Below are positions 8,428-17,262 of a stretch of 41,139 nt of DNA, one piece after another; the stretch's first letter is position 1, and every line of letters starts with the position of its first letter. Source of the DNA: Pseudomonadales bacterium (GTDB taxonomy: Bacteria; Pseudomonadota; Gammaproteobacteria; Pseudomonadales; Azotimanducaceae); the NCBI GenBank assembly GCA_019090385.1, contig JAHRWB010000080.1, positions 1-41,139 on the forward strand, read 5' to 3'. The position numbers and the translations under genes were made by a program. A model generated the notes under the pieces. It ran no database searches. It was not told where the DNA came from and saw only the letters and a program-made list of their open reading frames with translations.

Positions 8428-9342
8428 TTACTCGCTAAATTTAATTAAGACCTGTTTCAAGGCCTCTACAAAGGCCAGGGGTTGATCCAAAAAAACATGA
8501 TGCTGAGCATCGGGGATTCCCGTTACGGGTATATCCAATGACGGATCACCCAGCCGAGTCAATTCACACATATATTCTACCGCCTTGGTATTGAAAAGCT
8601 TACTTTCCAAGCCATAGATCATCGCCAATTTAAAAGAGTCGTTTCTACCCAAATCCGTAAACTCATCTGGCGAAAGCTCAATACCTGTCACCGAGCCCGG
8701 TAAATCTTCATCAAACTTCCAAGTCCAACCACCTTCTTCCGCGCGCAGGGACTGTTTGGCAATATAGGTCAACAGAAATTCATTTGCACAAGGCTGTGGC
8801 GGCTGTAGCCTAAACCGCATCAGAGCAGCCTCCTTACTTGGATAAATATTGGCTTGCGCATTCAATGCTGCATGTTCAGACACAGGATCATCAGGGTGAC
8901 GAAGCCCGGTGTCTATCAGCACCAAACCACTAAAACGATCGGGGTGAGCATTCACCGTTTTTACCGCCACCATACCACCAAAGCTATGTGCAACAATGAT
9001 AGCCTCGTTAGACAGCCCAGCCGCATCAGCAACCGCCATTACTTCCTTTACATAAGTGGCCCCGCTATATTCATAGCGATAATCTGAATCGCCCATACCA
9101 GTTAGATCCATGGCGACCAGATAATAGTCTTCGATAAACAAGGGAGCGATAAAATCCCACCAATGCGAGTGGGCGTACATACCATGGATCAGTAATATGG
9201 CCGGCTTGCCAGGATCGCCCCAGCAACGATAGCACACGTCACATTCTTCCACTTCAACACTGTTGCTGACTGCTTCAGTTTCAACACATTCCCAAAACCA
9301 ATCAGGTATACTGGCAGGAGTAGATTTATCCCAACGAGCCAT
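8428..9342 (-). CDS. alpha/beta hydrolase
   Basis: The 304-residue soluble protein has an alpha/beta-hydrolase fold. The oxyanion-hole strand is ILLIHGMYAHSHWW (about 49-62), the nucleophile elbow is AHSFGG with Ser120, and a His-His pair at 281-282 (DAQHHVFLDQP) supplies the catalytic histidine. The acidic residue cannot be placed with certainty. There is no signal peptide. A good site (GAGGGG) lies about ten bases before the ATG. It is the last gene of a minus-strand group behind two acyl-CoA dehydrogenases, 59 bases downstream of the second, so it may hydrolyse a thioester, ester or ring product in that pathway. The substrate cannot be named from sequence. Confidence 0.85.
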   Translation of the reverse strand: MARWDKSTPASIPDWFWECVETEAVSNSVEVEECDVCYRCWGDPGKPAILLIHGMYAHSHWWDFIAPLFIEDYYLVAMDLTGMGDSDYRYEYSGATYVKEVMAVADAAGLSNEAIIVAHSFGGMVAVKTVNAHPDRFSGLVLIDTGLRHPDDPVSEHAALNAQANIYPSKEAALMRFRLQPPQPCANEFLLTYIAKQSLRAEEGGWTWKFDEDLPGSVTGIELSPDEFTDLGRNDSFKLAMIYGLESKLFNTKAVEYMCELTRLGDPSLDIPVTGIPDAQHHVFLDQPLAFVEALKQVLIKFSE

Positions 9343-9401
9343 ATCGATTATTACCCCTCTGAAATACTGAATTTAGTGTGTTAACAACTAACTAGTCCAT
9401 G

Positions 9402-10532
9402 CTAAAGACGTCCAAAGCGCTTAAGATGAAAATCTGTATTACCAAATAAGGTTATCAATACAGTCAAGCGTTTAAAATAGTGACCAATATTAAGCTCTTC
9501 CGTCATTCCCATACCACCATGTAACTGTACTGCACTTTGTCCAACAAACTGGGCTGATTTGCCGACCTGAACTTTTAGTGCCGATATAGCTTTTTGGGCA
9601 AGCGCATTGTAACCCTCATCCATTCTTATGGCAGCCATATAAAGAATCGATTTGGATTGCTCATGGGCCATAAACATATCTACCATACGATGCTGCAGTA
9701 CCTGAAATTTCCCTATAGGCTGCCCGAATTGCTCCCGACTCTTACAATATTCAACGGTATCTTTGTAAAGTACTTCCATCGCTCCCACGGCTTCAGCAGC
9801 CACCGCCAGGGTTGCTTCATCAATGACCTGCTCTAACAGGGGAAACCCGGCATCAAGGTCACCCAGCATATCACTTTTGGCAACCAATACATTTTCCAAT
9901 ATCAATTCCGAAGCACGTAGTGAGTCTACTGTGGGATAGTCCCGACGTGTCAGGCCCGCTGCCTTTGGATCAACAATAAACAAGCTGATACCCGATTCGT
10001 CTCTTTGTTGACCTGAAGTGCGAGCACTAACAATGAGGATATCAGCATTCTGGGCATTCAATACCACCGCTTTGTGGCCACTGAGCTTAAAGTTATCTCC
10101 ATCAGCAACAGCCGTAGTCGCGACATCCGCTAAATTAAATCGACTCTGAGGTTCTGAATAAGCAACAGCACCCTGTGATGAACCGTCAATAATACCTGCC
10201 AGTAGCTTTTCTTTCTGGGTAGGGTTTCCAGCAATTTTTAATGCCCCACCAGCTAATACCACTGATGGTAAAAATGGCTCGACAACAAGGCCTCTACCAA
10301 ACTGCTCCATCAAGATCATGACATCAACAGATGATCCACCAAAACCGCCGTCAGCTTCACTAAAAGGCACGCCTAACCAACCCAATTTTGCAAAGGTTGA
10401 CCAATTCTCCTTGCTGTACCCCCAGGCATGCACCGTATTTTGCTGACGCGCTTCAAAATTGTAATCGTTCTGAATAAAACGCGTCACACTCTCCTGCAAC
10501 AAGTCTTGTTCATCTGTGAAAGAAAAATCCAT
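9402..10532 (-). CDS. acyl-CoA dehydrogenase, second subunit of a pair
   Basis: A flavoprotein of 376 residues in the acyl-CoA dehydrogenase family, which introduces a 2,3-double bond into acyl-CoA. The helical N-terminal domain begins MDFSFTDEQDLLQESV. The C-terminal domain keeps the FAD-contacting SREQFGQPIGKFQ (265-277) and LHGGMGMTEE. The usual catalytic Glu in the C-terminal 'YEGT' position is replaced (LFGNT). E239 aligns with the alternative base position, but its context (DEAT) is not the usual one. It lies 75 bases after a second, different dehydrogenase. Such dissimilar neighbours are typical of the alpha2-beta2 enzymes described for steroid side-chain breakdown in actinobacteria. 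The heterotetramer is inference. A palindrome and then AGGAG precede the start. Confidence 0.88.
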   Translation of the reverse strand: MDFSFTDEQDLLQESVTRFIQNDYNFEARQQNTVHAWGYSKENWSTFAKLGWLGVPFSEADGGFGGSSVDVMILMEQFGRGLVVEPFLPSVVLAGGALKIAGNPTQKEKLLAGIIDGSSQGAVAYSEPQSRFNLADVATTAVADGDNFKLSGHKAVVLNAQNADILIVSARTSGQQRDESGISLFIVDPKAAGLTRRDYPTVDSLRASELILENVLVAKSDMLGDLDAGFPLLEQVIDEATLAVAAEAVGAMEVLYKDTVEYCKSREQFGQPIGKFQVLQHRMVDMFMAHEQSKSILYMAAIRMDEGYNALAQKAISALKVQVGKSAQFVGQSAVQLHGGMGMTEELNIGHYFKRLTVLITLFGNTDFHLKRFGRL

Positions 10533-10548
10533 TAGTAACTCCTGCTTG

Positions 10549-10566
10549 TCCGGTAATTTTACCGGA
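10549..10566. promoter_or_regulatory. perfect palindrome between the two acyl-CoA dehydrogenase genes
   Basis: TCCGGTAATTTTACCGGA has 8-base arms and a 2-base centre. As RNA it would form a hairpin just upstream of the AGGAG of the downstream gene. It has no following T-run, so it is more likely an RNA-processing, stability or translation element, or a protein-binding site, than a terminator. Confidence 0.5.
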
Positions 10567-10607
10567 GATTTAATGCCAATTAGAAGGGGGTTTCGTCAAG
10601 CAGACGA

Positions 10608-11813
10608 CTACAAACCCAACACAGCCTTGGCAACGATATTTTTTTGAATCTCCGTTGCACCACCAAATATAGTAGAGGCCCGGCCAAACAACATAGCCTG
10701 CAGCGTAGTCAAAGCATCATCAGGACCTATCTTTTGTTCATTATCCGACAACAATTGGTCTGGATAGGGCAGCGCATAATAGCCTAAGGCCTCAACTTTG
10801 AGGTCGGAGATCCTTTGGCTGATCTCGGTTCCCTTAAGCTTCAGTATCGACGACTCAGGGCCTGGCGCCCCGCCCTTAGCCACTGTGGCCAGCGTTCGCA
10901 GCTCAGTTATTTCCAATGCCATTAACTCGATATCCACAGCATCTACTTTTTCCACAAAACTACGATTATCAGACAAAGACCCACCATCTTGTATGGTAGT
11001 TTGCGTCAACGTCCGGAGTTGCTGAAGTAATACCCGGGACCTCGCAACCCCCGCAATGCCCGTTCGTTCATGGGTCAGCAAACCCTTTGCATAGGTCCAG
11101 CCTTTATTCTCTTCTCCAACCAAGTTCTCCACCGGGACTTTCACATCAGTCAGTGAAACTGAATTCACGGTATGTTGGTTTCCCAGCAAATAAATGGGAT
11201 GTACTTCCACACCCGGGCTGCGCATATCGATCAGTAAAAAACTAATTCCCTGCTGCGGACGCTTAGCATCAGGGTCAGTTCTAACCAAACAAAATATCCA
11301 GTCAGCATTATGTGCAGAACTGGTCCAGGTTTTAGCGCCATTAACAATATAATGGTCTCCATCCAGCACAGCTTTGGTTTGCAACGAGGCCAGATCAGAA
11401 CCCGCCCCCGGCTCCGAATAACCCTGACACCATTGTACGCTGGCCTCTCGAATGGCCGGTAAATGTCTTTTCTTCAGCGCTTCACTGGCCCAGGTATATA
11501 AAACCGGTGCTAGCATTCGCACACCAAAAGCACTCATAACCGGGCAGCCTGCACTGGCCGTCTCCCGGTCCCAAATATACTTCTGGGTGACAGTCCAGTC
11601 TGTACCACCATATTCCAGCGGCCAATCGGGTACTGACCATTGTTTTTTGATCAAAGCATCAAAATAAACCTGGGTTTCAGATATTCTATTTTTGTCCGGA
11701 CCCGACAAAGGTGCTAGATAGGAGGTACGGATCTGCCTGGGCCAAGCCTCATCTAAAAAGCCCCTGACTTCTTCCTGGAAGGCCAGATCTTCTCCATTAA
11801 GTTCCAAATTCAT
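10608..11813 (-). CDS. acyl-CoA dehydrogenase, first subunit of a pair
   Basis: This 401-residue flavoprotein is the first gene of the minus-strand acyl-CoA group. FAD/substrate motifs are clear: WCQGYSEPGAGSDLASLQT (128-146) and KTWTSSAHNADW (161-172). The C-terminus has TIFGGATEIQ, so the catalytic Glu of the common YEGT site is absent. E249 in LTHERTG matches the other known base position (as in isovaleryl-CoA dehydrogenase and FadE28-like enzymes) and is the probable catalytic base. It lacks the REQFG..I..FQ stretch that its partner keeps, so the two subunits look complementary. The substrate is unknown; a branched, cyclic or steroid-derived acyl-CoA is possible. Confidence 0.9.
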   Translation of the reverse strand: MNLELNGEDLAFQEEVRGFLDEAWPRQIRTSYLAPLSGPDKNRISETQVYFDALIKKQWSVPDWPLEYGGTDWTVTQKYIWDRETASAGCPVMSAFGVRMLAPVLYTWASEALKKRHLPAIREASVQWCQGYSEPGAGSDLASLQTKAVLDGDHYIVNGAKTWTSSAHNADWIFCLVRTDPDAKRPQQGISFLLIDMRSPGVEVHPIYLLGNQHTVNSVSLTDVKVPVENLVGEENKGWTYAKGLLTHERTGIAGVARSRVLLQQLRTLTQTTIQDGGSLSDNRSFVEKVDAVDIELMALEITELRTLATVAKGGAPGPESSILKLKGTEISQRISDLKVEALGYYALPYPDQLLSDNEQKIGPDDALTTLQAMLFGRASTIFGGATEIQKNIVAKAVLGL

Positions 11814-11863
11814 TTGCGGTTATCCCTCCAGATTGCATTGTGGAGCAGAGCACCACTGTTTTG

Positions 11864-11881
11864 TATCAGAATTTACTGATA
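11864..11881. promoter_or_regulatory. inverted repeat in a divergent promoter region
   Basis: TATCAG-aattta-CTGATA is a perfect 6-base inverted repeat. It lies in the 208-base spacer between the acyl-CoA dehydrogenase operon and the crotonase gene. The position suits an operator shared by both directions. No regulator gene of the pathway lies next to it. Confidence 0.35.
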
Positions 11882-12021
11882 GAAAAAATTCCATAAAGAA
11901 ATATTATGCGGACACACTTATAGATACAAGGTACTGTCAGATTAATTGGAAAACATAGCCCAGAGCGGGCACCATTACAAACCCGGGATAAACCAATCCG
12001 CCAAATACGGCTGCAAGCACA

Positions 12022-12888
12022 ATGAACTATAAAACCATACTCTATAACACCAGAGAATCCGTTCTCACCATTACCCTGAATCGGCCAGATAAGCTCAATG
12101 CCTTCACGGATCTCATGATGAAGGAGTTGATAGATGCCTTTGACAGGGCCGACGAGGACGACGAGGTGCGCGCTATCATTGTAACCGGTGCTGGGAGAGC
12201 ATTTTGTGCGGGGGCTGACTTGTCACGCGGGGCAGATACCTTTAACTCAGACGCTGGCAAATCAGAAACAGAACCACCCCGCGGTTTACGACGTGACGGC
12301 GGTGGCCGGCTTACCCTGCGCATATTTGATTGTAAAAAACCGGTGATTGCAGCAATTAATGGCCCAGCGGTTGGAATAGGCGCCACAATGTTATTGGCTA
12401 TGGACATTAGACTGGCATCAAAGGACGCAAAATTTGGCTTTGTATTTTCCCGCCGTGGTATTGTAAGCGAAGCCTGTTCAAGCTATTTCCTACCACGTAT
12501 TGTCGGCATTAGTCAGGCACTGGAATGGTCTTATACCGGTAAAATATTTTCGGCCGCTGAAGCACACAATGCTGACCTGGTCCGCAGCCTCTACCCAGCA
12601 GAAGATCTACTGGCAGAGGCGCACAAGCTAGCCCTGGAATTTTCCCATCAAACCTCTGCCGTTTCAATTGCATTAATCCGACAGATGATGTGGAAAATGC
12701 TGGGCGCCAATGACCCAATGGATGCACACAAGATTGATTCTCGCGGCATCTACCATATGGGCCGGTCACCGGACAGTAAGGAAGGCGTAGTCTCCTTTCT
12801 GGAAAATCGGGCACCGGACTTTCCCATGAAAGTCAGTTCCGATATGCCAGAGTTTTACCCTTGGTGGGATGAGCAAACCTTCGAATAA
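12022..12888 (+). CDS. enoyl-CoA hydratase/isomerase (crotonase family)
   Basis: A 288-residue crotonase-fold enzyme, expected to add water to, or shift, the double bond of an enoyl-CoA. The oxyanion-hole motif AFCAGADL (60-67) and the GPAVGIGAT helix (114-122) are conserved. RGIVSEACSSYFLPR keeps E150, which corresponds to the catalytic glutamate in the usual PEGGSSYLLPR version. It is divergent from two acyl-CoA dehydrogenases, whose product would be its natural substrate. The exact reaction is open: hydratase and isomerase members share these motifs. The Shine-Dalgarno is weak. The next gene starts 28 bases later on the same strand. Confidence 0.9.
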   Translation: MNYKTILYNTRESVLTITLNRPDKLNAFTDLMMKELIDAFDRADEDDEVRAIIVTGAGRAFCAGADLSRGADTFNSDAGKSETEPPRGLRRDGGGRLTLRIFDCKKPVIAAINGPAVGIGATMLLAMDIRLASKDAKFGFVFSRRGIVSEACSSYFLPRIVGISQALEWSYTGKIFSAAEAHNADLVRSLYPAEDLLAEAHKLALEFSHQTSAVSIALIRQMMWKMLGANDPMDAHKIDSRGIYHMGRSPDSKEGVVSFLENRAPDFPMKVSSDMPEFYPWWDEQTFE

Positions 12889-12916
12889 AATTATTCAGGA
12901 CTAAAGACTAAGTAAT

Positions 12917-15814
12917 ATGTTTAAAAAACTATTTTCCAAACGTAAATCACTGGCAGAAATGGACGTACCTGCCCTGTTGGCCAGGCTCAAAACATTAGAC
13001 AGTGCTGACATACTTGCAAAACAGGCTGACATTATCGCACTGGCAAAAAACCACAGCGACAGTAGCGTCAGATCTGCATGCATAACAATTATCGATAACT
13101 TTGAAGCACTTTCTGCCTTATTGTCGCACAGTGACATCACCACAGTAAAAAGTGCTATCTCACGACTAATCCAAGACAACGATTTAAGAGCAAAACTTCT
13201 TGAGGACAATAATTTGCTTGGCCTGCCACTCGTACAACATGCGTTGATTCGTTCAGCCAATACAGTGGAGCAAGCGAAATCAGTTGTGCAGGCATCCAGT
13301 CTCGATAAAGTTGAGCTTTGCCTGGATTCAGCATCCAGTGAAGTGAAAACCTGGCTTGCCTTACTGATAGATCAAGAAAGTGATTTAGTCCGCCTGGAAA
13401 AACTAAGCCGCAATCGGGACAAAAAAATTAATCGTCTAGCGCGCGAACAATTAAACCAGCTACGCATGGAGCGAGAAAATTTAGCGCAATACCACGAAGA
13501 TTGCGATCATTTACACGATGCTGCAAACAAACTGAATAGCCAGATATATTTGGAATCCGCCGCTCTCAGTGTGGAAAATATTCAATTTACCCAGGCCAAG
13601 CTGATCAACTTACGCACTAAGTATAAAACGCTGGAATTGGCCATTCTACAAGCTACAAATAACAATGCCTCCAAACAAAATCAACTAACCGGACAGGAGC
13701 CACTACCCACCAAAACCAGTGAACTATTGCGTTTGCTCGATGGCACTGAAACTCGCATGAACGAGCTGCTTCTCAAACAAGCCGAGTCGAATGACAAACT
13801 GGCTGATGCAAAACAACAAGCACAGAGACAGGAGCAGGCACGACAAGCCGCTCAAGATACCAAAGCTGATCAGCTCAAAACAGATCAATCTGCCCAAGTA
13901 ATTAACACAGGGGACATGCTGTCCAGACAATCTCAAACACAAATTGAGAAAAACCAAGCACTAAAAATTTGCCTGGCACAAACCAAAACATCTCCCGAAA
14001 ATTACCAGTCACTATGGCAGCAGCAGGCAAAATCCGTAAAACTGCTAAAGACAATCGATACATTAAGCGACAGAAATAGTGATATATTACCAGCGGGTGT
14101 GGAGGCTGCCTTCAATTCATTTCGCTCACACCAAAGTGAATTTGATTTGTACTGCCTGCAAGTCCGAGAAAAAATAGAAGCACAATTCACTAAAGCGATG
14201 AATAAACTGGAGGTCCTCCTGGCAGAGGGTAAAATGAAAAGTGCCACTGGTTTACAGGCCGAATGCAGAAACCAGTCCCGCTCGCTAAATCAGAGAAACA
14301 ACGCCAAATTGTTGGCACGCTACAGCAGTATCACCAAAAAATATGCCGATCTAAATGATTGGAGATCCTTTGCCGCGCAACCCAAACAAATTGAACTGTG
14401 TGAAGCGGTTGAAAATATTGCTGACAACCCCCTCCCTCCAGAACAACAAGCTGAGACCCTTAAAAGCCTGAGAGTAAGATGGCAAGCACTTGGCTCATCC
14501 AATAAGGCCTTGTCTACCCGTTTTGACGCAGCGGCTACCCATGCTTTTGTCCCCTGTAAAATCTACTTCGAAGAACAAAACCAAATTCGTACCAATAACC
14601 TTAACCAACGCAAAGGCGTTTTAGAACAACTACGCACTTATATTGATTCCAATGACTGGCACAATACGGACTGGAAAGCGGCTGAAAAAATACTTCGAAC
14701 AGCCCGATCAGAATGGAACAACCACAATCCCATAGATCGCAGCAAACTTAAAACTGTACAAAAATCCTTTGATGAAGCCTGCAAGAAAATTCATCAAAAA
14801 CTCAACGAAGAGCGTCAGCGAAACCTGGAAAAAAAACAGCAATACGTGGAAAAAGCAGCAGAGCTCGCTACCCCAAATACACCAATACAGGACGCTATAG
14901 CAGAAGCAAAATCACTACAATCCCTATGGCGAAGCGTAGGTATTACCCCCAGAGCCGAGGACCAAAAATTATGGCAAATCTTCAGAACTCACTGCGATAG
15001 CATATTCTCGCGCCGCGATCAGGCGCATAAAAATGCCCAACAACAAAAATCGCAACATATTGACGATGTCAGCAACAAATATGATCAATTGCTCGCGGCG
15101 ATCCAGTCCTGCGAGACTACCCTGAGTTCGCAACAACAAAACATCGAAGAGATAAAGCAGGCAAAACGGCTCTATAGAGAACTTTCTGATGAAGTTGCTA
15201 GCAGTGCCAGTGATTTACCCCAAGCGCTTGTGAAAAAACTTACTCGAGCAGAAATACAGCTAGGCGCACTACAAAATAGCCAAAAATTGATGAAACGCAA
15301 AGCGCTGTTTGAAGCATTCCAAACAATCGACAAATACCTGATAGAAATCGAAAATAAGATACTCGCAGGCCTTTTGCTCAACGATGAGGAACTAGCGCAG
15401 TGCTTTTCTCAGATTACACAGTACGCCCCGGCCAATTTCAGCGAAAAGAAACAGCAACAACTGGTAAATTCTTGCAAGCAACGTGCTGAAACGTTATTCA
15501 ATACACTCAAACAAGGTAACCAACCAGCCATAGATCTTTTTTTCAGCACAGCGCTAAAAAATCAAACAGAAACCGTTGTACGTACCGAATTGGAAGCGGG
15601 AGTGGCATCCACTGAGCAGGACCAACAACTACGTATGCAGCTACAATTACAACGACTTAATGACGGACTGGCCAAGCGACAAAGTTCCATGAACAACACA
15701 GACATGAAAAACCCTGAAAATATGGCAATGGCCTGGTGTGGTACGGTTTCCTGTGGCGAACAACGCGCTATGTTGAGCCAACGGTTCTTTCAAGCTCTAT
15801 CTGGCCTGGATTAA
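12917..15814 (+). CDS. DUF349 domain protein, long coiled-coil
   Basis: A 965-residue, highly charged, Gln/Lys-rich, almost wholly helical protein. The first ~170 residues resemble HEAT-like helical repeats; the middle (about 170-330) is coiled coil. From about residue 500 there are repeated DUF349 units, recognised by alternating helices ending in a W..LG or W...G turn: LRVRWQALGSS, ARSEWNNHNPI and LQSLWRSVGIT followed by LWQIFRTHCDSIFSRR. The C-terminus ends in a distinct WCGTVSCGEQRAMLSQRFF segment. No signal peptide or membrane helix is seen. DUF349 proteins of this size occur in many gammaproteobacteria and their role is unknown. The gene follows the crotonase gene by 28 bases and may be co-transcribed, though a metabolic link is not evident. 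Confidence 0.85.
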   Translation: MFKKLFSKRKSLAEMDVPALLARLKTLDSADILAKQADIIALAKNHSDSSVRSACITIIDNFEALSALLSHSDITTVKSAISRLIQDNDLRAKLLEDNNLLGLPLVQHALIRSANTVEQAKSVVQASSLDKVELCLDSASSEVKTWLALLIDQESDLVRLEKLSRNRDKKINRLAREQLNQLRMERENLAQYHEDCDHLHDAANKLNSQIYLESAALSVENIQFTQAKLINLRTKYKTLELAILQATNNNASKQNQLTGQEPLPTKTSELLRLLDGTETRMNELLLKQAESNDKLADAKQQAQRQEQARQAAQDTKADQLKTDQSAQVINTGDMLSRQSQTQIEKNQALKICLAQTKTSPENYQSLWQQQAKSVKLLKTIDTLSDRNSDILPAGVEAAFNSFRSHQSEFDLYCLQVREKIEAQFTKAMNKLEVLLAEGKMKSATGLQAECRNQSRSLNQRNNAKLLARYSSITKKYADLNDWRSFAAQPKQIELCEAVENIADNPLPPEQQAETLKSLRVRWQALGSSNKALSTRFDAAATHAFVPCKIYFEEQNQIRTNNLNQRKGVLEQLRTYIDSNDWHNTDWKAAEKILRTARSEWNNHNPIDRSKLKTVQKSFDEACKKIHQKLNEERQRNLEKKQQYVEKAAELATPNTPIQDAIAEAKSLQSLWRSVGITPRAEDQKLWQIFRTHCDSIFSRRDQAHKNAQQQKSQHIDDVSNKYDQLLAAIQSCETTLSSQQQNIEEIKQAKRLYRELSDEVASSASDLPQALVKKLTRAEIQLGALQNSQKLMKRKALFEAFQTIDKYLIEIENKILAGLLLNDEELAQCFSQITQYAPANFSEKKQQQLVNSCKQRAETLFNTLKQGNQPAIDLFFSTALKNQTETVVRTELEAGVASTEQDQQLRMQLQLQRLNDGLAKRQSSMNNTDMKNPENMAMAWCGTVSCGEQRAMLSQRFFQALSGLD

Positions 15815-15852
15815 GCGGTATTAATCCAACCCCAGCACACTGGTTATGCTGG
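15808..15852. terminator. two consecutive hairpins in the convergent gap
   Basis: GGATTAA (15808-15814) pairs with TTAATCC (15821-15827) and includes the stop codon of the DUF349 gene. Next, CCAGCA (15832-15837) pairs with TGCTGG (15847-15852) and covers the stop codon of the phoQ-like gene. Neither has a long T-run, so function as a bidirectional terminator is likely by position only. Confidence 0.45.
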
Positions 15853-17190
15853 CAAAGTTAACTTGAGTCTCGCGCCTCCCATATCCGCTTCCAGAATTTC
15901 CACACTGCCGCCATAACTTGCCACCAGATCGGCGACCACAGAAAGCCCAATACCCTGCCCCGCTATACTGGTATCTGCTCGGGTACCACGACTTAAAACT
16001 TCTTTACGCATTGCCGATTTTACTCCAAGGCCGTCGTCTTCAATACTTATCTCGATTAGGGCAAGATCATCCGCCATGGTTAAGTTTTTAGCCGGATGGG
16101 CACATACACGTATTTTTGAGCGGCCATACTTAAAAGCATTTTCTATAAGATTGCCCAATATCTCCATCAGATCACTTTCATTGACTCGCACACTCAAGTT
16201 TTCCTGCACCTCGACATCCAGCTCAATCCTTTTTTCTACGTAGGCTTTAGAAATAGCACTTACCAGGCGCTGAATCAGCGGTGCAAGTGGGACACTACCA
16301 ATTATCAATGACGATTGTGCACTGCTGGCCCGGGATAGCTGATAACGAACCGTATTCTGCATATGGTCCAATTGCTCCTCTATCAGCTTCGAATTCGCTT
16401 TTTTCTCACTTTGCAATTCATTTCTAACTACAGCTAACGGTGTCTTTAAGCTGTGAGCCAGGTTCTCCATGGCCATTTTATACCGAATTCGACTGTTTTC
16501 TTCATGCTCAATATATCGATCCAGATTTGCCGCCAGACCCTGTAACTCCGGTGGAAATTCCACACCCAAACGTTTACGACTACCCGACTCCAGTTGCCGT
16601 ACCTGATTCTCCATAGATCTTATGGGCCGCAATCCCCAGGCAACAGCAACAAACTGCCCAAGAATAAACAAGACCGTGGCAGCAACCAGACCAATGGTAA
16701 GATTTTTCCTGAACTCCGTAATTTCAGAGCGATAGGATTTACGGTCGGTCATGACTCTGAAAGTAAACAACGATTCATCGGCTGCCACCCAAATCACAGA
16801 GTACTTCATATCGAACTGCTGCCCATGTTTTTCAAACTGAAAACTACCGGGTACACCTGGCTGGGTAAATTCACTCAGCCTTGTATCCGAAGTTTGTAAG
16901 GAGGGAGAGCTCCAGATTAGGTTACCCTGGGCATCCTGCACTGCTGCGTACAATCCTGACTCAGGCTGAGACAAGCGCGGTTCTGGCAGTACATCGGGGA
17001 ATACCAGTGAGCTGCCAGATTCCTCAGCAATACCCATTAATCCATAAACGACCAGTCGTAACTGCTCCTGAGCACCCGCTTCCACACTTGCGGTAAAAGA
17101 GCGATCCAGCACCCAGCCGGTGATACCGAGAAAACAACCCAGCAACAAAGTGGTAATGATAATAAGCCGCTTCTGTAAACCGAGTTTCAA
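15844..17190 (-). CDS. PhoQ-like sensor histidine kinase
   Basis: A 448-residue inner-membrane kinase. Membrane helices lie at about 9-29 and 165-187 and enclose a ~135-residue periplasmic sensor region. A HAMP-like linker follows, then the phosphoacceptor motif NLAHSLKTPLA with His246. HSLKTPLA is the signature of PhoQ and its relatives. The ATPase domain has the N-box LMEILGNLIENAFKYG, then DDGLGV and GQGIGLSV. The periplasmic part lacks an obvious run of acidic residues like that of enteric PhoQ, so a Mg2+/cationic-peptide signal cannot be assumed. It lies 72 bases downstream of its phoP-like partner, in an operon led by a PepSY protein. Confidence 0.88.
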   Translation of the reverse strand: MKLGLQKRLIIITTLLLGCFLGITGWVLDRSFTASVEAGAQEQLRLVVYGLMGIAEESGSSLVFPDVLPEPRLSQPESGLYAAVQDAQGNLIWSSPSLQTSDTRLSEFTQPGVPGSFQFEKHGQQFDMKYSVIWVAADESLFTFRVMTDRKSYRSEITEFRKNLTIGLVAATVLFILGQFVAVAWGLRPIRSMENQVRQLESGSRKRLGVEFPPELQGLAANLDRYIEHEENSRIRYKMAMENLAHSLKTPLAVVRNELQSEKKANSKLIEEQLDHMQNTVRYQLSRASSAQSSLIIGSVPLAPLIQRLVSAISKAYVEKRIELDVEVQENLSVRVNESDLMEILGNLIENAFKYGRSKIRVCAHPAKNLTMADDLALIEISIEDDGLGVKSAMRKEVLSRGTRADTSIAGQGIGLSVVADLVASYGGSVEILEADMGGARLKLTLPA

Positions 17191-17262
17191 CCCTCCCCCT
17201 TTTGTAGGAATTTTCTAAGCTTCAAGGGAAAAAATGCCAAGGATTTCTCGTGCATTTTTAGT

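Noticed and set aside
12042-12407. 121-residue minus-strand open frame inside the crotonase gene
   Set aside because: It is fully antisense to a well-conserved enzyme, has Ser-rich shadow composition and no recognisable domain.
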